From contig NZ_JAENRY010000060.1 in NCBI RefSeq assembly GCF_016612545.1, positions 1 through 56,484 of the forward strand: 56,484 bases of DNA, written 5' to 3'. The notes beneath the pieces were generated by a model. The model did not search any database. It was not told the DNA's origin and saw only the letters and a list, made by a program, of their open reading frames with translations. The position numbers and the translations under genes were made by a program. The stretch is from Streptomyces sp. MBT65 (GTDB lineage Bacteria; Actinomycetota; Actinomycetes; Streptomycetales; Streptomycetaceae). This document shows positions 8,465-17,795 of the stretch, piece after piece (position 1 is the stretch's first letter; the number at the start of each line of letters is the position of its first letter).

Positions 8465-8904
8465 GCGCCGCAGCCTAGGCGCCGGAGCCCGTCCGAACAC
8501 GGCACTTCGTGCCCGATTTCGGAAATTCCGGCCATGGTCGAAAACCGGCCAAGTCTGACCATCGCACGATCACAAATCTCACAGGTGGACCACAAAAGCG
8601 ACACAGGGTTCTCCTTGGGGCGGCCGGGTGCCGTGGGGCGCGCCGCAGACGTCGACCATGAACGACTTCGCGCCACCGCGCCCGAGCGCGACGGAAAGGC
8701 CTTGCCCCAAGCACTTACCTCCTGCTTACAGTGGCGCGCGCTTGACCGGCCCTTGACCAGGCCATAAGCGTTCAGTTCAAGCCAGCGACCGGGGGAACAG
8801 CGTCGCCGCGCCACGGGGGGATCACGTCGCCATGCCGCACTGCCGCACGCGCGCGTCCACCGGAGCGGACGCGCGCCGCACTCCCCCCGAAAGGGGAGCT
8901 ACGC
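8465..8904. other. Divergent intergenic region between glmS and the toxin gene
   Basis: 440 bp without a credible gene. It must carry the glmS promoter (minus) and the toxin promoter (plus). Two TTGACC hexamers lie 11 bp apart (8742-8747 and 8753-8758), but neither has a clear -10 partner at 16-18 bp, so no promoter is assigned. The toxin start at 8905 is preceded by a good ribosome-binding site, AAAGGGGAGC. Confidence 0.5.
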
Positions 8905-11900
8905 ATGCGTTTCGGACTCGGCCGACCGCCGATACCACCCGCACCACAGAGACCACAGAGGTCGCGACGATTCGCCGGCGGCCCGGCCCTCACCCGGCTC
9001 CTCCCGCCCGTCCTCGCCACCGCGCTGCTCGCCGGCGTGGCCGTCGGCTCGGGACAGGTCCTCCCCGTCGACGCGCGGGACGCCGTCCCCGCGAGTGACA
9101 GTTATCCCTGGTACGAGGACACCGCCGCCGAGCAACTGCGGCAGGACCAGTGCCTGATGACCGACGTGCTGCGGCTCGGCGGCACCTCCATGGCCACGAC
9201 CGCGCAGAGCGCCCTCAACCAGCCGCAGGACGTGCTGCACACCCAGGCCGACCGCGCGCACTGGGAGCAGACGCCGCTGTCGACGGCGTACGAGAAGGAC
9301 CGCGCCTTCTCGACCCGGGAACTCAACGAGATCAACGCGCTGCGCGACGCCTGGAAGACGCCGGTCACCGGACTCACCACCCCGGCCGGCTTCACCGAGA
9401 CCGGCTTCCACTGGCCGCCCGGCACCAACGGTGACGGCCAGGAGAGCTTCTACGGCCAGACCGGGCTGACCCAGTGGATCTCCGACCGCTTCTGGCAGAA
9501 CGAGGACGACTTCTACGCGGACTCCACCCCCGCCGTCGACTCCGCGACCCTCGCCGCCGTCGACGCCCTGGGGAACCCGCGCTACACCGCCGACCCCGAC
9601 CCCACGCTGCCGACCAGCGAGTGGAAGCGCGCCCTCGCCGAGCGGGACGCGTTCACCTGGATGCACGGCGGCCCGGGCCGGCACACGGACACCGACGACG
9701 CCCGGATCTTCCTGGAGTCCGGCGGCTTCCCCCGCACCTCCCCTGACCCGGACAGCGCCGAGTACCGGATCGCCGTAGAGAATCTGAAGTCCAGGTTCGC
9801 GACCTGTGCGTGGCGTGATCCGCTCGACCCCAACGGCGTGCTGGGCGCGGCGAGTTCGGCCGCCGCCGCCGAGTGGCAGCAGGAGATCGCCTCGCAGGCG
9901 ACCCAGCGCAACCAGATCCTGGACGCGAACAGGACCGCCGTGGAGGCCCTCGCCACCGCGTCCAAGTCGCTCGGCGATCTGCTGGGCCAGTCCTGGGCCG
10001 CCGACCGGCTCACCCGCTGGCAGGACTACTGGTCCGACGGCGGGATCGGCTGGGTCGGCAACGCGCCGACCGCCATCAAGGTGCACGCGGCGGCCGGCAA
10101 GTGTCTGGAGGTCCAGGACGCCGCCAAGACCGACGGCGCCGCCGTCCAGCTGAACACGTGCTCCACCGCGGCCGCGCAGAAGTGGGAGATCTTCGGCGAC
10201 GACAAGGGCCTGCACCTGCGCAACGTCAACTCCCTGAGGTGCCTCGACGTCGCGGGCAACAACCCGGCCAACGGCACGAAGATCCGCCAGTTCACGTGCA
10301 ACAGCTCGCCCGCGCAGACCTGGGAGTTCAACCTCCGGGCCACCTCGGCCCTGAAGAACACCGGCACCGGCAAGTGCGTCGACCTGGCCGCGTACACCGT
10401 GGGCCAGGACAGCCGGCTGTGGGACTGCACCAGCGGCGGCCCCCAGCAGTACGACGTCACGCCCTCCGGCCACACCGGGACCGTGCCGCCGGCGGCCCAG
10501 TTCACCAAGGCCGCCGCCGGCCTCGCCAAGGCCCGCGCGGCATCGGCGAGCAAGCTCGCCGACATCAAGGCCCAGCTCACCGCCGCGCAGAAGGCGGCCA
10601 CCGCCTCGGACACCGCCGAGCAGGCCGCGTACACGGTCGCGGACACCAACGGCGCGCCCCGGGGCCGCGGGCTGCTGGTCGGTCAGCAGAAGGCCCAGGT
10701 CACCAAGGGCGCGGTCGCCGCGCTGGACGCGATGGTGAAGGCCGGCACGACCGCCGAGGCCGCCACCCGCGCGGCCGTCGCGGACAGCGCGACCATCACC
10801 CAGCGGGCGCTGGCGCAGGCCACGCAGGTGAAGGCCGAGTTCCGCAGGAAGGCCGCCGAGAAGGCCGAGTTGCAGGCCAAGGCCGCGGCCGACGCGGCGA
10901 AGATCCACCGCGACAACGCCAAGAAGGACAAGGAGACCGCGGAGGCCAAGCTCGCCGTGGCCCTGGGCGCCGAGAGCGACGCGAAGACCGCGGCCGCCGA
11001 CGCGCACGCCAAGCGGCTCGCGGCCGAGTCCGAGGAAGCCACCGCGAAGGCGGAGAAGGAGACCGCCGAGGCCAAGCAGGCGGAGGCCGACCAGCACAAG
11101 CAGACGGCCCAGGCCGAGGCGACCAAGGCCAAGGACGCCAAGGACAAGGCCGAGACCGCCGAGCAGACCGCGCAGGCCAGGCGGGACGACGCGGTCGGCG
11201 CCCGCGACAGGGCCAAGGACAAGCGGGACGACGCGTGGGAGGCCGAGCAGAAGGCCGACGCCGCGCGCGCCAAGGCCGACGCCAAGGGGGCCTACGCCGA
11301 CTCGCTGGACTCCGGTGACGCGGCGGACGCGGCCCGCAGTGCCGCGAACGAGGCGGACACCCAGGCCGGCAAGGCCGAGACGGCCGCCATCAACGCCCGT
11401 AGCGCGGCGAACGCCGCCACCCAGGCCGCCGCCGAGGCGGACGCCGCCGCGACCCGGGCCGAGGCCGCCGCCAAGCGGGCCCGCGCCGACGCGGACGCGG
11501 CCCAGGCCGCCAAGCTGAAGGCCGACGCCGCCGTACGCACCGCCACGGCAGCGGTCGCCGACGCCGTCAAGGCCGCCGCGCACGCCGCCGAGGAAGCGAA
11601 GACCGCGGTCCAACTGGCCGACCAGGCAGAGGAGTTGGCCAAGACCGCACGGACCAACGCGAACGCGGCGCTCAAGGAGGCCGCCAACGCCCGTATCGCC
11701 GCGGCGAAGGCGGCGGGCTTCGCCCATGTCACCGCCCAGGCCGCGGTGGACGCGACGACGTCGGCCGAGCAGGTCGCCGCCCCGGCCAACGACGCGATCC
11801 AGCTCGGCTCGCCCTACCTCACCACCGACTCGGCCGCGGCCCTGGTCGTCCTGAGCGGGCAGTCGTCCAAGACGATCGCCGAGCAGCAGCAGGCCGTGGC

Positions 11901-13458
11901 CGCCGCCCACGCCCGCAACGCGTCCGAGGAGGCCGCCGCCGCCCAGGCCATCGCCGACCAGGCGACGGGCGACGCCAAGGCCGCCCTCCAGCACGCGGCC
12001 AACGCCGCCGGCTATGCGAAGACCGCCCGCGGCTACGCCCAGGAGGCCCTCGGCTACGCGTCCGACGCGGCGACCGCCGCCGCCAAGGCGGCCCAGTCCC
12101 TGACCCGCACCATCGAGTACGACCGCCAGGCCACCGAGGACGCGGCAGCAGCCGACGCGGCAGCCGGCCGCGCCGAGAACTACGCCACGTCAGCCCGCTC
12201 CGCAGCCGACCAGGCAGCCCTCGACGCCACCGCGGCCCGAGCGGCAGCCGCCGAGGCCGAACAGGCAGCGAAGGACGCCCGAGCCGCGGCCGACCGGGCG
12301 GACACTGCGGCTACGGAGGCTGAGCAGGCGGCGAAGGACGCGGACAAGTACGCGACCGAGGCCCAGGAGGCGGCCACCCGCACGGAGACGACGGACAAGA
12401 ACGGCAGCATCCAGAAGGGAACGTCGGCCGGCGGCATCGGCAACGTCTTCTACGTCGACCGCATCGAGGCAGTGGGCGAACCGCAGGATGTGAAGAAGGA
12501 CAACTGCGGCGTCATCATCCACACCGGGAACTGCACGGTCACCGCGACCATCCGGTACAAGGTCGAGATCGACGTCTACCTCTGCACGGCCCTGGACCTG
12601 CCCGCCACCCAGGCGGGGTGTCCGGACTGGGAGACCCTGTTCCTCGGAACGCAGCCGGTCGACACCCAGACGCAGACGGTCACGAAGGTCCTCTCGATGA
12701 CCGAGTTCAACGAGGGGATCGACCCGGTCGACATCCTCGTCGGACACTGGATCGAATGTGCCGAGAAGGTGGCACCCGGAGGCGCCGACGGAAGCCTGGG
12801 AGGGTGCGGCTGGGCGGCCTTCGACATCGCGACCTTCCTCTTCGGCGGCAAGATCACCACAGCGGTGGTCGACGCGATCCGCGCCCTCGATGCCTCGCTG
12901 CGCACCGGGATCGGAGTCAGCGACGCCTACCGGGCGCTGCGCACCCTGAACATGGACGCCGGAGCCGTGGCCGACATCGGCCGTACGGTCGCGGCGTACG
13001 AGGACGATGTCGCCGCTGCCTGCCAGGCCGTCGGCAGCGTCACCCAGCTCACCAGAGCGCTGGCCGCGGCGGCAGCGGGTGGGCCTCCCTGCAAGTTCTG
13101 GAAGCTGACCGACTTCGAGGGCCAGCGTGTTTACCAGCGGGACGATCTGATCAATCCCGACTACGTTTCCCCCGAGGACCCCTACGGTCGGACCAACCTG
13201 AAGCGGATGACTCAGGGACTCGCCCCGATGGGCCCGAGCAGAACCGCAAGCGGTGGGATCGACAAACCCATGAACCTCCACCACATGCTCCAGACTCAGG
13301 ACGGCCCGATCGCCGAGGTCACGGACGCGATGCACTTCGACAACTACGGGAAACTGCACTGGAAGTCCGGTACCAAGATCCCCAGTGGAATCGACCGGCC
13401 CGAGTTCGACAGGTGGAAGACCGCATATTGGAAGCAGAGGGCGAAGGACTTCACATGA
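8905..13458 (+). CDS. Giant secreted polymorphic toxin: lectin domain, Ala-rich stalk, LHH/HNH nuclease tip
   Basis: 1,517 residues. The first 58 are an export signal (RR-rich start, then PPVLATALLAGVAVGSG). Residues about 60-390 are an unrecognised domain with W and Cys. About 393-520 is a ricin-type beta-trefoil (GKCLEVQ, QKWEIF, LRCLDVAG, QTWEFN, GKCVDLA). About 525-1165 is a nearly continuous Ala/Lys/Glu heptad-like helical stalk. About 1170-1400 is a pre-toxin region with paired Cys. The last ~115 residues carry NLHHMLQTQDGP (N1457-H1460), H1477 and KLHW, the LHH subgroup of HNH/EndoVII toxins. The stop overlaps the ATG of a SUKH immunity gene (ATGA). The tip has a visibly less GC-extreme composition than the stalk, as expected if tips are exchanged. 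Nuclease activity is inferred from the motif. Confidence 0.88.
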   Translation: MRFGLGRPPIPPAPQRPQRSRRFAGGPALTRLLPPVLATALLAGVAVGSGQVLPVDARDAVPASDSYPWYEDTAAEQLRQDQCLMTDVLRLGGTSMATTAQSALNQPQDVLHTQADRAHWEQTPLSTAYEKDRAFSTRELNEINALRDAWKTPVTGLTTPAGFTETGFHWPPGTNGDGQESFYGQTGLTQWISDRFWQNEDDFYADSTPAVDSATLAAVDALGNPRYTADPDPTLPTSEWKRALAERDAFTWMHGGPGRHTDTDDARIFLESGGFPRTSPDPDSAEYRIAVENLKSRFATCAWRDPLDPNGVLGAASSAAAAEWQQEIASQATQRNQILDANRTAVEALATASKSLGDLLGQSWAADRLTRWQDYWSDGGIGWVGNAPTAIKVHAAAGKCLEVQDAAKTDGAAVQLNTCSTAAAQKWEIFGDDKGLHLRNVNSLRCLDVAGNNPANGTKIRQFTCNSSPAQTWEFNLRATSALKNTGTGKCVDLAAYTVGQDSRLWDCTSGGPQQYDVTPSGHTGTVPPAAQFTKAAAGLAKARAASASKLADIKAQLTAAQKAATASDTAEQAAYTVADTNGAPRGRGLLVGQQKAQVTKGAVAALDAMVKAGTTAEAATRAAVADSATITQRALAQATQVKAEFRRKAAEKAELQAKAAADAAKIHRDNAKKDKETAEAKLAVALGAESDAKTAAADAHAKRLAAESEEATAKAEKETAEAKQAEADQHKQTAQAEATKAKDAKDKAETAEQTAQARRDDAVGARDRAKDKRDDAWEAEQKADAARAKADAKGAYADSLDSGDAADAARSAANEADTQAGKAETAAINARSAANAATQAAAEADAAATRAEAAAKRARADADAAQAAKLKADAAVRTATAAVADAVKAAAHAAEEAKTAVQLADQAEELAKTARTNANAALKEAANARIAAAKAAGFAHVTAQAAVDATTSAEQVAAPANDAIQLGSPYLTTDSAAALVVLSGQSSKTIAEQQQAVAAAHARNASEEAAAAQAIADQATGDAKAALQHAANAAGYAKTARGYAQEALGYASDAATAAAKAAQSLTRTIEYDRQATEDAAAADAAAGRAENYATSARSAADQAALDATAARAAAAEAEQAAKDARAAADRADTAATEAEQAAKDADKYATEAQEAATRTETTDKNGSIQKGTSAGGIGNVFYVDRIEAVGEPQDVKKDNCGVIIHTGNCTVTATIRYKVEIDVYLCTALDLPATQAGCPDWETLFLGTQPVDTQTQTVTKVLSMTEFNEGIDPVDILVGHWIECAEKVAPGGADGSLGGCGWAAFDIATFLFGGKITTAVVDAIRALDASLRTGIGVSDAYRALRTLNMDAGAVADIGRTVAAYEDDVAAACQAVGSVTQLTRALAAAAAGGPPCKFWKLTDFEGQRVYQRDDLINPDYVSPEDPYGRTNLKRMTQGLAPMGPSRTASGGIDKPMNLHHMLQTQDGPIAEVTDAMHFDNYGKLHWKSGTKIPSGIDRPEFDRWKTAYWKQRAKDFT

Positions 13459-13931
13459 CGAACGGTCTGCGGGCAGCCGAGCAGGTGATCAGCCTCGTGC
13501 GTGAGAACGAGGACCTGGCTCATCACGGCGACGGCTGCTCTCCAGAGGTGATCGCCGCGGCGGAGACGGAGATGGCACTTGCCTTTCCCCCCTCCTATCG
13601 GCGCCTGATCGAGGAATTCGGCACATGGGACGCCCCGCCCATCGAGTTCCCCGGCGTGTACCGGACACCGGCCAGGGGAGAGAAACTGCTGGGAACCCCG
13701 GCCTACACACAGGAGGACCGTGCCGCCCTCGGGCTTCCCCACCACTTCATGGTCCTCCTGCACGACGATGTCTGGGGGGTCGTCGTCCTTGACACCTCCC
13801 AGACCGACGAGGACGGCGAGTACCCCGTCTTCGCGTGGAACCCGGGAGTCCCGGAAGGGGGACTCATGGAGAAGATCGCGAACAGTTTCGGAGAGTTCGC
13901 GCTCAAGGAGTGCCGGCAGAACCTGAGCTGA
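13455..13931 (+). CDS. SUKH (SMI1/KNR4) family immunity protein
   Basis: 158 residues from the ATG at 13455, which overlaps the toxin stop by four bases (ATGA), so the two are translationally coupled. The sequence has the SUKH pattern: CSPEVIAAAETEMALAFPPSYRRLIEEFGTWD in the first third, LPHHFMVLLHDDVWGVVVLDTS in the middle, and EYPVFAWNPG followed by a C-terminal helix (SFGEFALKECRQNL). No signal peptide, so it is cytoplasmic. SUKH proteins are established immunity partners of nuclease toxins, including HNH types. An inverted repeat 8 nt downstream closes the toxin-immunity transcript. Confidence 0.9.
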   Translation: MTNGLRAAEQVISLVRENEDLAHHGDGCSPEVIAAAETEMALAFPPSYRRLIEEFGTWDAPPIEFPGVYRTPARGEKLLGTPAYTQEDRAALGLPHHFMVLLHDDVWGVVVLDTSQTDEDGEYPVFAWNPGVPEGGLMEKIANSFGEFALKECRQNLS

Positions 13932-13938
13932 TCGTCTC

Positions 13939-13975
13939 GACAGGGGTCCGCACGCCCAGCGTGCGGACCCCTGTC
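13939..13975 (+). terminator. Terminator after the toxin-immunity pair
   Basis: Perfect 16-bp arms at 13939-13954 and 13960-13975 with a 5-nt loop, starting 8 bp after the immunity stop. Confidence 0.85.
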
Positions 13976-14039
13976 CGCTCAGGCACCCACGTGACGCACC
14001 CCACCCACCACCCCGTTCAAACTCCGTTAACAATGGACT

Positions 14040-15029
14040 GTGATCTCTCCGGTCTCCCCGATGCCCCGGAGCGCCCACCGGCACAAGCCGGAGGCGACTC
14101 CCTACGTCGACCTCACCCGAGCCGAGTGGAGCGCGCTGCGCGACAAGACGCCGCTGCCGCTCACCGCCGAGGAGGTCGAGAAGCTGCGCGGCCTCGGTGA
14201 TGTCATCGACCTCGACGAGGTGCGGGACATCTACCTCCCGCTGTCCAGACTCCTCAACCTCTACGTCGGCGCCACGGACGGCCTGAGAAACGCGCTGAAC
14301 ACCTTCCTGGGCGAACAGGGCTCCCAGTCCGGCACCCCGTTCGTCATAGGAGTCGCGGGGTCGGTGGCCGTAGGAAAGTCGACCGTCGCGCGCCTCCTCC
14401 AGGCGCTGCTGTCCCGCTGGCCCGAGCACCCCCGCGTCGAGCTGGTCACCACCGACGGGTTCCTGCTGCCCACAAGGGAGTTGGAGGCTCGCGGCCTCAT
14501 GTCGCGCAAGGGCTTCCCCGAGTCGTACGACCGCCGCGCGCTCACCCGCTTCGTCGCCGACATCAAGGCGGGCAAGGACGAGGTCACCGCACCCGTCTAC
14601 TCCCACCTCATCTACGACATCGTGCCCGATCAGCGGCTCACCGTCCGCCGGCCCGACATCCTGATCGTGGAGGGGCTCAACGTGCTGCAACCCGCCCTCC
14701 CCGGCAAGGACGGCCGTACCCGTGTCGGTCTCGCCGACTACTTCGACTTCAGTGTGTACGTCGACGCCAGCGCCGAGGACATCGAGCACTGGTATCTGAA
14801 CCGGTTCCGCAAGCTGCGCGCCACCGCGTTCCAGAACCCCGACTCGTACTTCCGCAAGTACACCCAGGTCTCCGAGGACGAGGCCGTCGACTACGCCCGC
14901 ACGCTCTGGCGCACCATCAACAAGCCCAACCTGGTGGAGAACATCGCCCCCACCCGCGGCCGCGCCACCCTCGTCATCCGCAAGGGAACCGACCACAAGG
15001 TCCGACGGCTGAGCCTGCGCAAGCTGTAG
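14040..15029 (+). CDS. coaA: Type I pantothenate kinase
   Basis: Phosphorylates pantothenate, the first committed step to CoA. 329 residues from a GTG at 14040; an in-frame ATG at 14061 (MPRSAHRHKPEATPY) is a plausible alternative, and neither has a convincing ribosome-binding site. The Walker A motif GVAGSVAVGKSTVARLLQ is near residues 104-121; LVTTDGFLLP and KGFPESYD follow, and IVEGLNVLQ and YFDFSVYVDA are typical of the prokaryotic type I (PanK/PRK-like) fold. Length is normal. Its product feeds the CoA used by AcpS, whose gene is in the same window. Confidence 0.95.
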   Translation: MISPVSPMPRSAHRHKPEATPYVDLTRAEWSALRDKTPLPLTAEEVEKLRGLGDVIDLDEVRDIYLPLSRLLNLYVGATDGLRNALNTFLGEQGSQSGTPFVIGVAGSVAVGKSTVARLLQALLSRWPEHPRVELVTTDGFLLPTRELEARGLMSRKGFPESYDRRALTRFVADIKAGKDEVTAPVYSHLIYDIVPDQRLTVRRPDILIVEGLNVLQPALPGKDGRTRVGLADYFDFSVYVDASAEDIEHWYLNRFRKLRATAFQNPDSYFRKYTQVSEDEAVDYARTLWRTINKPNLVENIAPTRGRATLVIRKGTDHKVRRLSLRKL

Positions 15030-15052
15030 AAGCGGCCTGATAGAAGTGCGTC

Positions 15053-15994
15053 ATGCTGCACCTGCGCCTCATCACCCCCGCCGACCGGACCGACGACGTC
15101 GTCCGGCTGATCGAGACGACCGTCGGGGCCACCCACCTCGTCGTCCTGGCCGGCGCCGCCCGCAACCCGCCCGGCGATGTCGTCATGTGCGACGTCGCCC
15201 GCGAGGCCGGTGACGAACTCATCGGCGCGCTACGGGAGTTGGAGCTCGACCGGATCGGTTCCATCGCCGTCGACGACATCGGCCTGTCCCTGTCGGAGCG
15301 GGCCGAACAGGCCAAGGACGACGCGCCCGGCGAGGGCGCCGACGCCGTGCTGTGGGAGCACCTCGCCGACGCGACGCACGAGGAGTCGACCCTCACCGTC
15401 ACCTACGTCGCGTTCCTTACCGTGGCGACCATGCTCGCGGCCTGCGGTGTGATGCTGGACAACGCGATCCTGATCGTCGGCGCGATGGCCGTGGGACCGG
15501 AGTTCGGGCCGCTCGCCGGGATCTCGACGGCGCTGGTGCGGAAGGCTCCGCAGTTGGTGTGGCGGTCACTGTGGGCGCTGCTCGCCGGGTTCGCGGCGGC
15601 CATGGTCCTTACGGCGGGCTTCAGTTGGCTGCTGGACACCCTCGGCCTCTTCGAGAAGTCCATGGTGGAGGCCCCGCGCCCCAACACCGCCTTCATCTGG
15701 AAGCCCGACTGGATGTCCTTGGTCGTGGCCTTCCTGGCCGGCATCGCGGGCACCCTGTCGCTCACGTCCGCCAAGTCCGGTGCCCTGATCGGCGTCGCGA
15801 TCTCGGTGACGACCGTCCCGGCCGCGGCGAACGCCGCCGTCGCCTTCAGCTACCGCGACTACTCCCAGACCTGGGGCTCCACCTGGCAACTCCTCGCCAA
15901 CCTCGGCGGCATCGTACTGGCGGGCACGCTCACGCTGCTCGCCCAGAAGTGGCTCTGGGCCGCACAGCGCGAGCGCACCACTCAACCCACCTGA
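15053..15994 (+). CDS. DUF389 integral membrane protein
   Basis: 313 residues. A soluble N-terminal part (MLHLRLITPADRTDDVVRLIE, about 1-110) resembles the ferredoxin-like domain that precedes DUF389. The remainder is four to five membrane segments containing the family core LIVGAMAVGPEFGPLAGISTALVRK, then AGIAGTLSLTSAKSGALIGVAISVTTVPAAANAAVAF. Function of the family is unknown. It begins 24 bp after coaA and may be co-transcribed with it. The last codons (ACTCAACCCACCTGA) already belong to the first unit of the downstream tandem repeat. Confidence 0.88.
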   Translation: MLHLRLITPADRTDDVVRLIETTVGATHLVVLAGAARNPPGDVVMCDVAREAGDELIGALRELELDRIGSIAVDDIGLSLSERAEQAKDDAPGEGADAVLWEHLADATHEESTLTVTYVAFLTVATMLAACGVMLDNAILIVGAMAVGPEFGPLAGISTALVRKAPQLVWRSLWALLAGFAAAMVLTAGFSWLLDTLGLFEKSMVEAPRPNTAFIWKPDWMSLVVAFLAGIAGTLSLTSAKSGALIGVAISVTTVPAAANAAVAFSYRDYSQTWGSTWQLLANLGGIVLAGTLTLLAQKWLWAAQRERTTQPT

Positions 15995-16308
15995 CCGGCC
16001 ACCGACTTCACGACAACCGGCCCAACCCGCATGCCCGAGCACGGAGCTTCACGGCACCGACTCAACTCGCTCGACCGGCCGCCGACTTACCGACCACCGG
16101 CCCAACTCACCCGGTCGAGCACCGACTTCACGACACCGACGCAACTCGACTGACCGGCCGCCGACTCAACGGCAACCGGCCCAACCCACCTGACCGAGCG
16201 CCGACTCCACGGCATCGACGCAACTCGGGTGACCGGCCGCCGACTCAACGGCAACCGGCCCAACCCACCTGGCCGAGCGCCGGCTAACCGACCACCGGCT
16301 CGCCCCGC
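15990..16308. repeat. Tandem array of about four 79-bp units
   Basis: The motif accggccNccgac recurs at 15994, 16074, 16153 and 16232, a period of 79-80 bp, and the array ends at the glmM stop. Each unit is two related ~40-bp halves: one contains caaccggcccaaccca, the other a variant ending in cgacgcaactcg. The last two units are nearly identical, the first two diverged. It fills the whole gap between the convergent DUF389 and glmM genes. No protein-like signal: the frames simply repeat Arg/Pro/Thr noise. Confidence 0.9.
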
Positions 16309-17667
16309 CTACCCCAGCGCCGACTTCACCGCATCCGCCAACCGCCCGGCCACGGACCGAGCCTGGTCGATATCGGCAGCCTCGACCATCACCCGTACCA
16401 ACGGCTCCGTACCGGACGGCCGCAGCAACACCCGCCCCGTGGAACCGAGTTCACGCTCCGCCTCGGCGACCGCGGCCGCCAGGTCTGCGGAGGTGCCCAC
16501 CCGGGTGCGGTCCACATCGGGGACGTTGATGAGCACCTGCGGGAGCCGGGTCATCACGGACGCGAGGTCCTTCAGCGTACGGCCCGTGTCGGCGACCCGC
16601 GCCGCCAGCATCAGGCCGGTCAGCGTGCCGTCGCCGGTGGTCGCGTGGTCCAGGATGATCACGTGGCCGGACTGCTCGCCGCCCAAGGCGTAGCCGTGCT
16701 CCTTCATCTCCTCCAGGACGTAGCGGTCACCGACCGCGGTCTGGACGAGCGTCAACCCCTCGCGTTCCATGGCCAGTTTGAAGCCGAGGTTCGACATGAC
16801 GGTCGCGACGACGGTGTCGGAGCGCAGTGCGGAACGCTCCCGCATCGCCAGCGCGATCACGGCCATGATCTGATCCCCGTCGACCTCTTCACCGGTGTGG
16901 TCCACGGCCAGGCAGCGGTCGGCGTCCCCGTCGTGCGCGATGCCGAAGTCGGCGCCGTGCTCGACGACGGCGGCCTTGAGCAGACCCAGGTGGGTCGAGC
17001 CGCAACCGTCGTTGATGTTCAGCCCGTTGGGGTCCGCGCCGATCGTGATGACCTCGGCACCCGCCCGCGAGAAGGCCTCCGGGGAGACCCGCGCGGCGGC
17101 ACCGTGCGCCTCGTCGAGGACGATCTTCAGCCCGTCGAGCCGGTTCGGGAGCACGCCGATGAGATGGGCGACGTACTGGTCGAAGCCTTCGTTGTAGTGC
17201 CGCACCCGGCCGACGCCGGCGCCGGTCGGGCGGTCCCAGGGAGCGCCGGTGCGGTGCTCCTCGTAGACCTTCTCGATCCGCTCCTCCAGCTCGTCGTCGA
17301 GCTTGTGCCCGCCGCGCGCGAGGAACTTCAGTCCGTTGTCGGGCATCGCGTTGTGGCTGGCGGAGAGCATCACACCGAGGTCGGCGCCCAGCACGCCGGT
17401 GAGATACGCCACCGCGGGGGTGGGCAGCACACCGACGAGCAGTACGTCCACTCCCGAGCTGGCCAGGCCCGCGACCACCGCGGCCTCCAGGAACTCCCCG
17501 GACGCGCGCGGGTCCCGCCCGACCACGGCCGTCGCCCGGTGGCCCGCGAAGGTGCCCGCCTCGGCGAGTACGTGCGCCGCCGCGACGGAGAGCCCGAGGG
17601 CCAGTTCGGCCGTCAGATCCACGTTGGCGACACCGCGCACGCCGTCCGTGCCGAAGAGTCGTCCCAC
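16309..17667 (-). CDS. glmM: Phosphoglucosamine mutase
   Basis: Interconverts glucosamine-6-phosphate and glucosamine-1-phosphate on the way to UDP-GlcNAc. The GTG at 17667 is chosen because AGGAGG lies 6 nt upstream and it gives the family start (M)GRLFGTDGVRGVAN; 452 residues. The active-site loop is VMLSASHNAMPDNG, with the phosphoserine directly before His (about residue 104). The Mg-binding loop is AHDGDADRCLAVD, the sugar-specificity loop is ALGGEQSGHV, and the C-terminal phosphate-binding loop is RPSGTEPLVRVMVEA. Its stop abuts the 79-bp tandem array. Confidence 0.97.
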   Translation of the reverse strand: MGRLFGTDGVRGVANVDLTAELALGLSVAAAHVLAEAGTFAGHRATAVVGRDPRASGEFLEAAVVAGLASSGVDVLLVGVLPTPAVAYLTGVLGADLGVMLSASHNAMPDNGLKFLARGGHKLDDELEERIEKVYEEHRTGAPWDRPTGAGVGRVRHYNEGFDQYVAHLIGVLPNRLDGLKIVLDEAHGAAARVSPEAFSRAGAEVITIGADPNGLNINDGCGSTHLGLLKAAVVEHGADFGIAHDGDADRCLAVDHTGEEVDGDQIMAVIALAMRERSALRSDTVVATVMSNLGFKLAMEREGLTLVQTAVGDRYVLEEMKEHGYALGGEQSGHVIILDHATTGDGTLTGLMLAARVADTGRTLKDLASVMTRLPQVLINVPDVDRTRVGTSADLAAAVAEAERELGSTGRVLLRPSGTEPLVRVMVEAADIDQARSVAGRLADAVKSALG

Positions 17668-17795
17668 TTGTCCTCCTGAGGAAGGCGAAAATCCTGCAAG
17701 GCGAAAGTCCTGCATCCAGGCATACGATGCCTGTTCATCCGATCACACAAGCCTTTGAGCGTCTTGTGCCGTTATACGCCCCCGGCTGTGATAAA

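Noticed and set aside
8465..8500. Longer glmS start at 8500
   Set aside because: It would place residues before the catalytic Cys, which must become N-terminal.
8899..11994. Very long open frame opposite the toxin gene (1,031 codons)
   Set aside because: It is the antisense of the Ala-rich stalk; GC-rich codons on one strand leave the opposite frame open. The Gly/Arg/Leu composition is not protein-like.
15990..16308. Possible CRISPR array
   Set aside because: Units of 79 bp adjoin each other without unique spacers, and no cas genes are present.
17668..17795. A small gene between glmM and rpsI
   Set aside because: Only short frames without motifs; the space is explained by a terminator and the glmM promoter.
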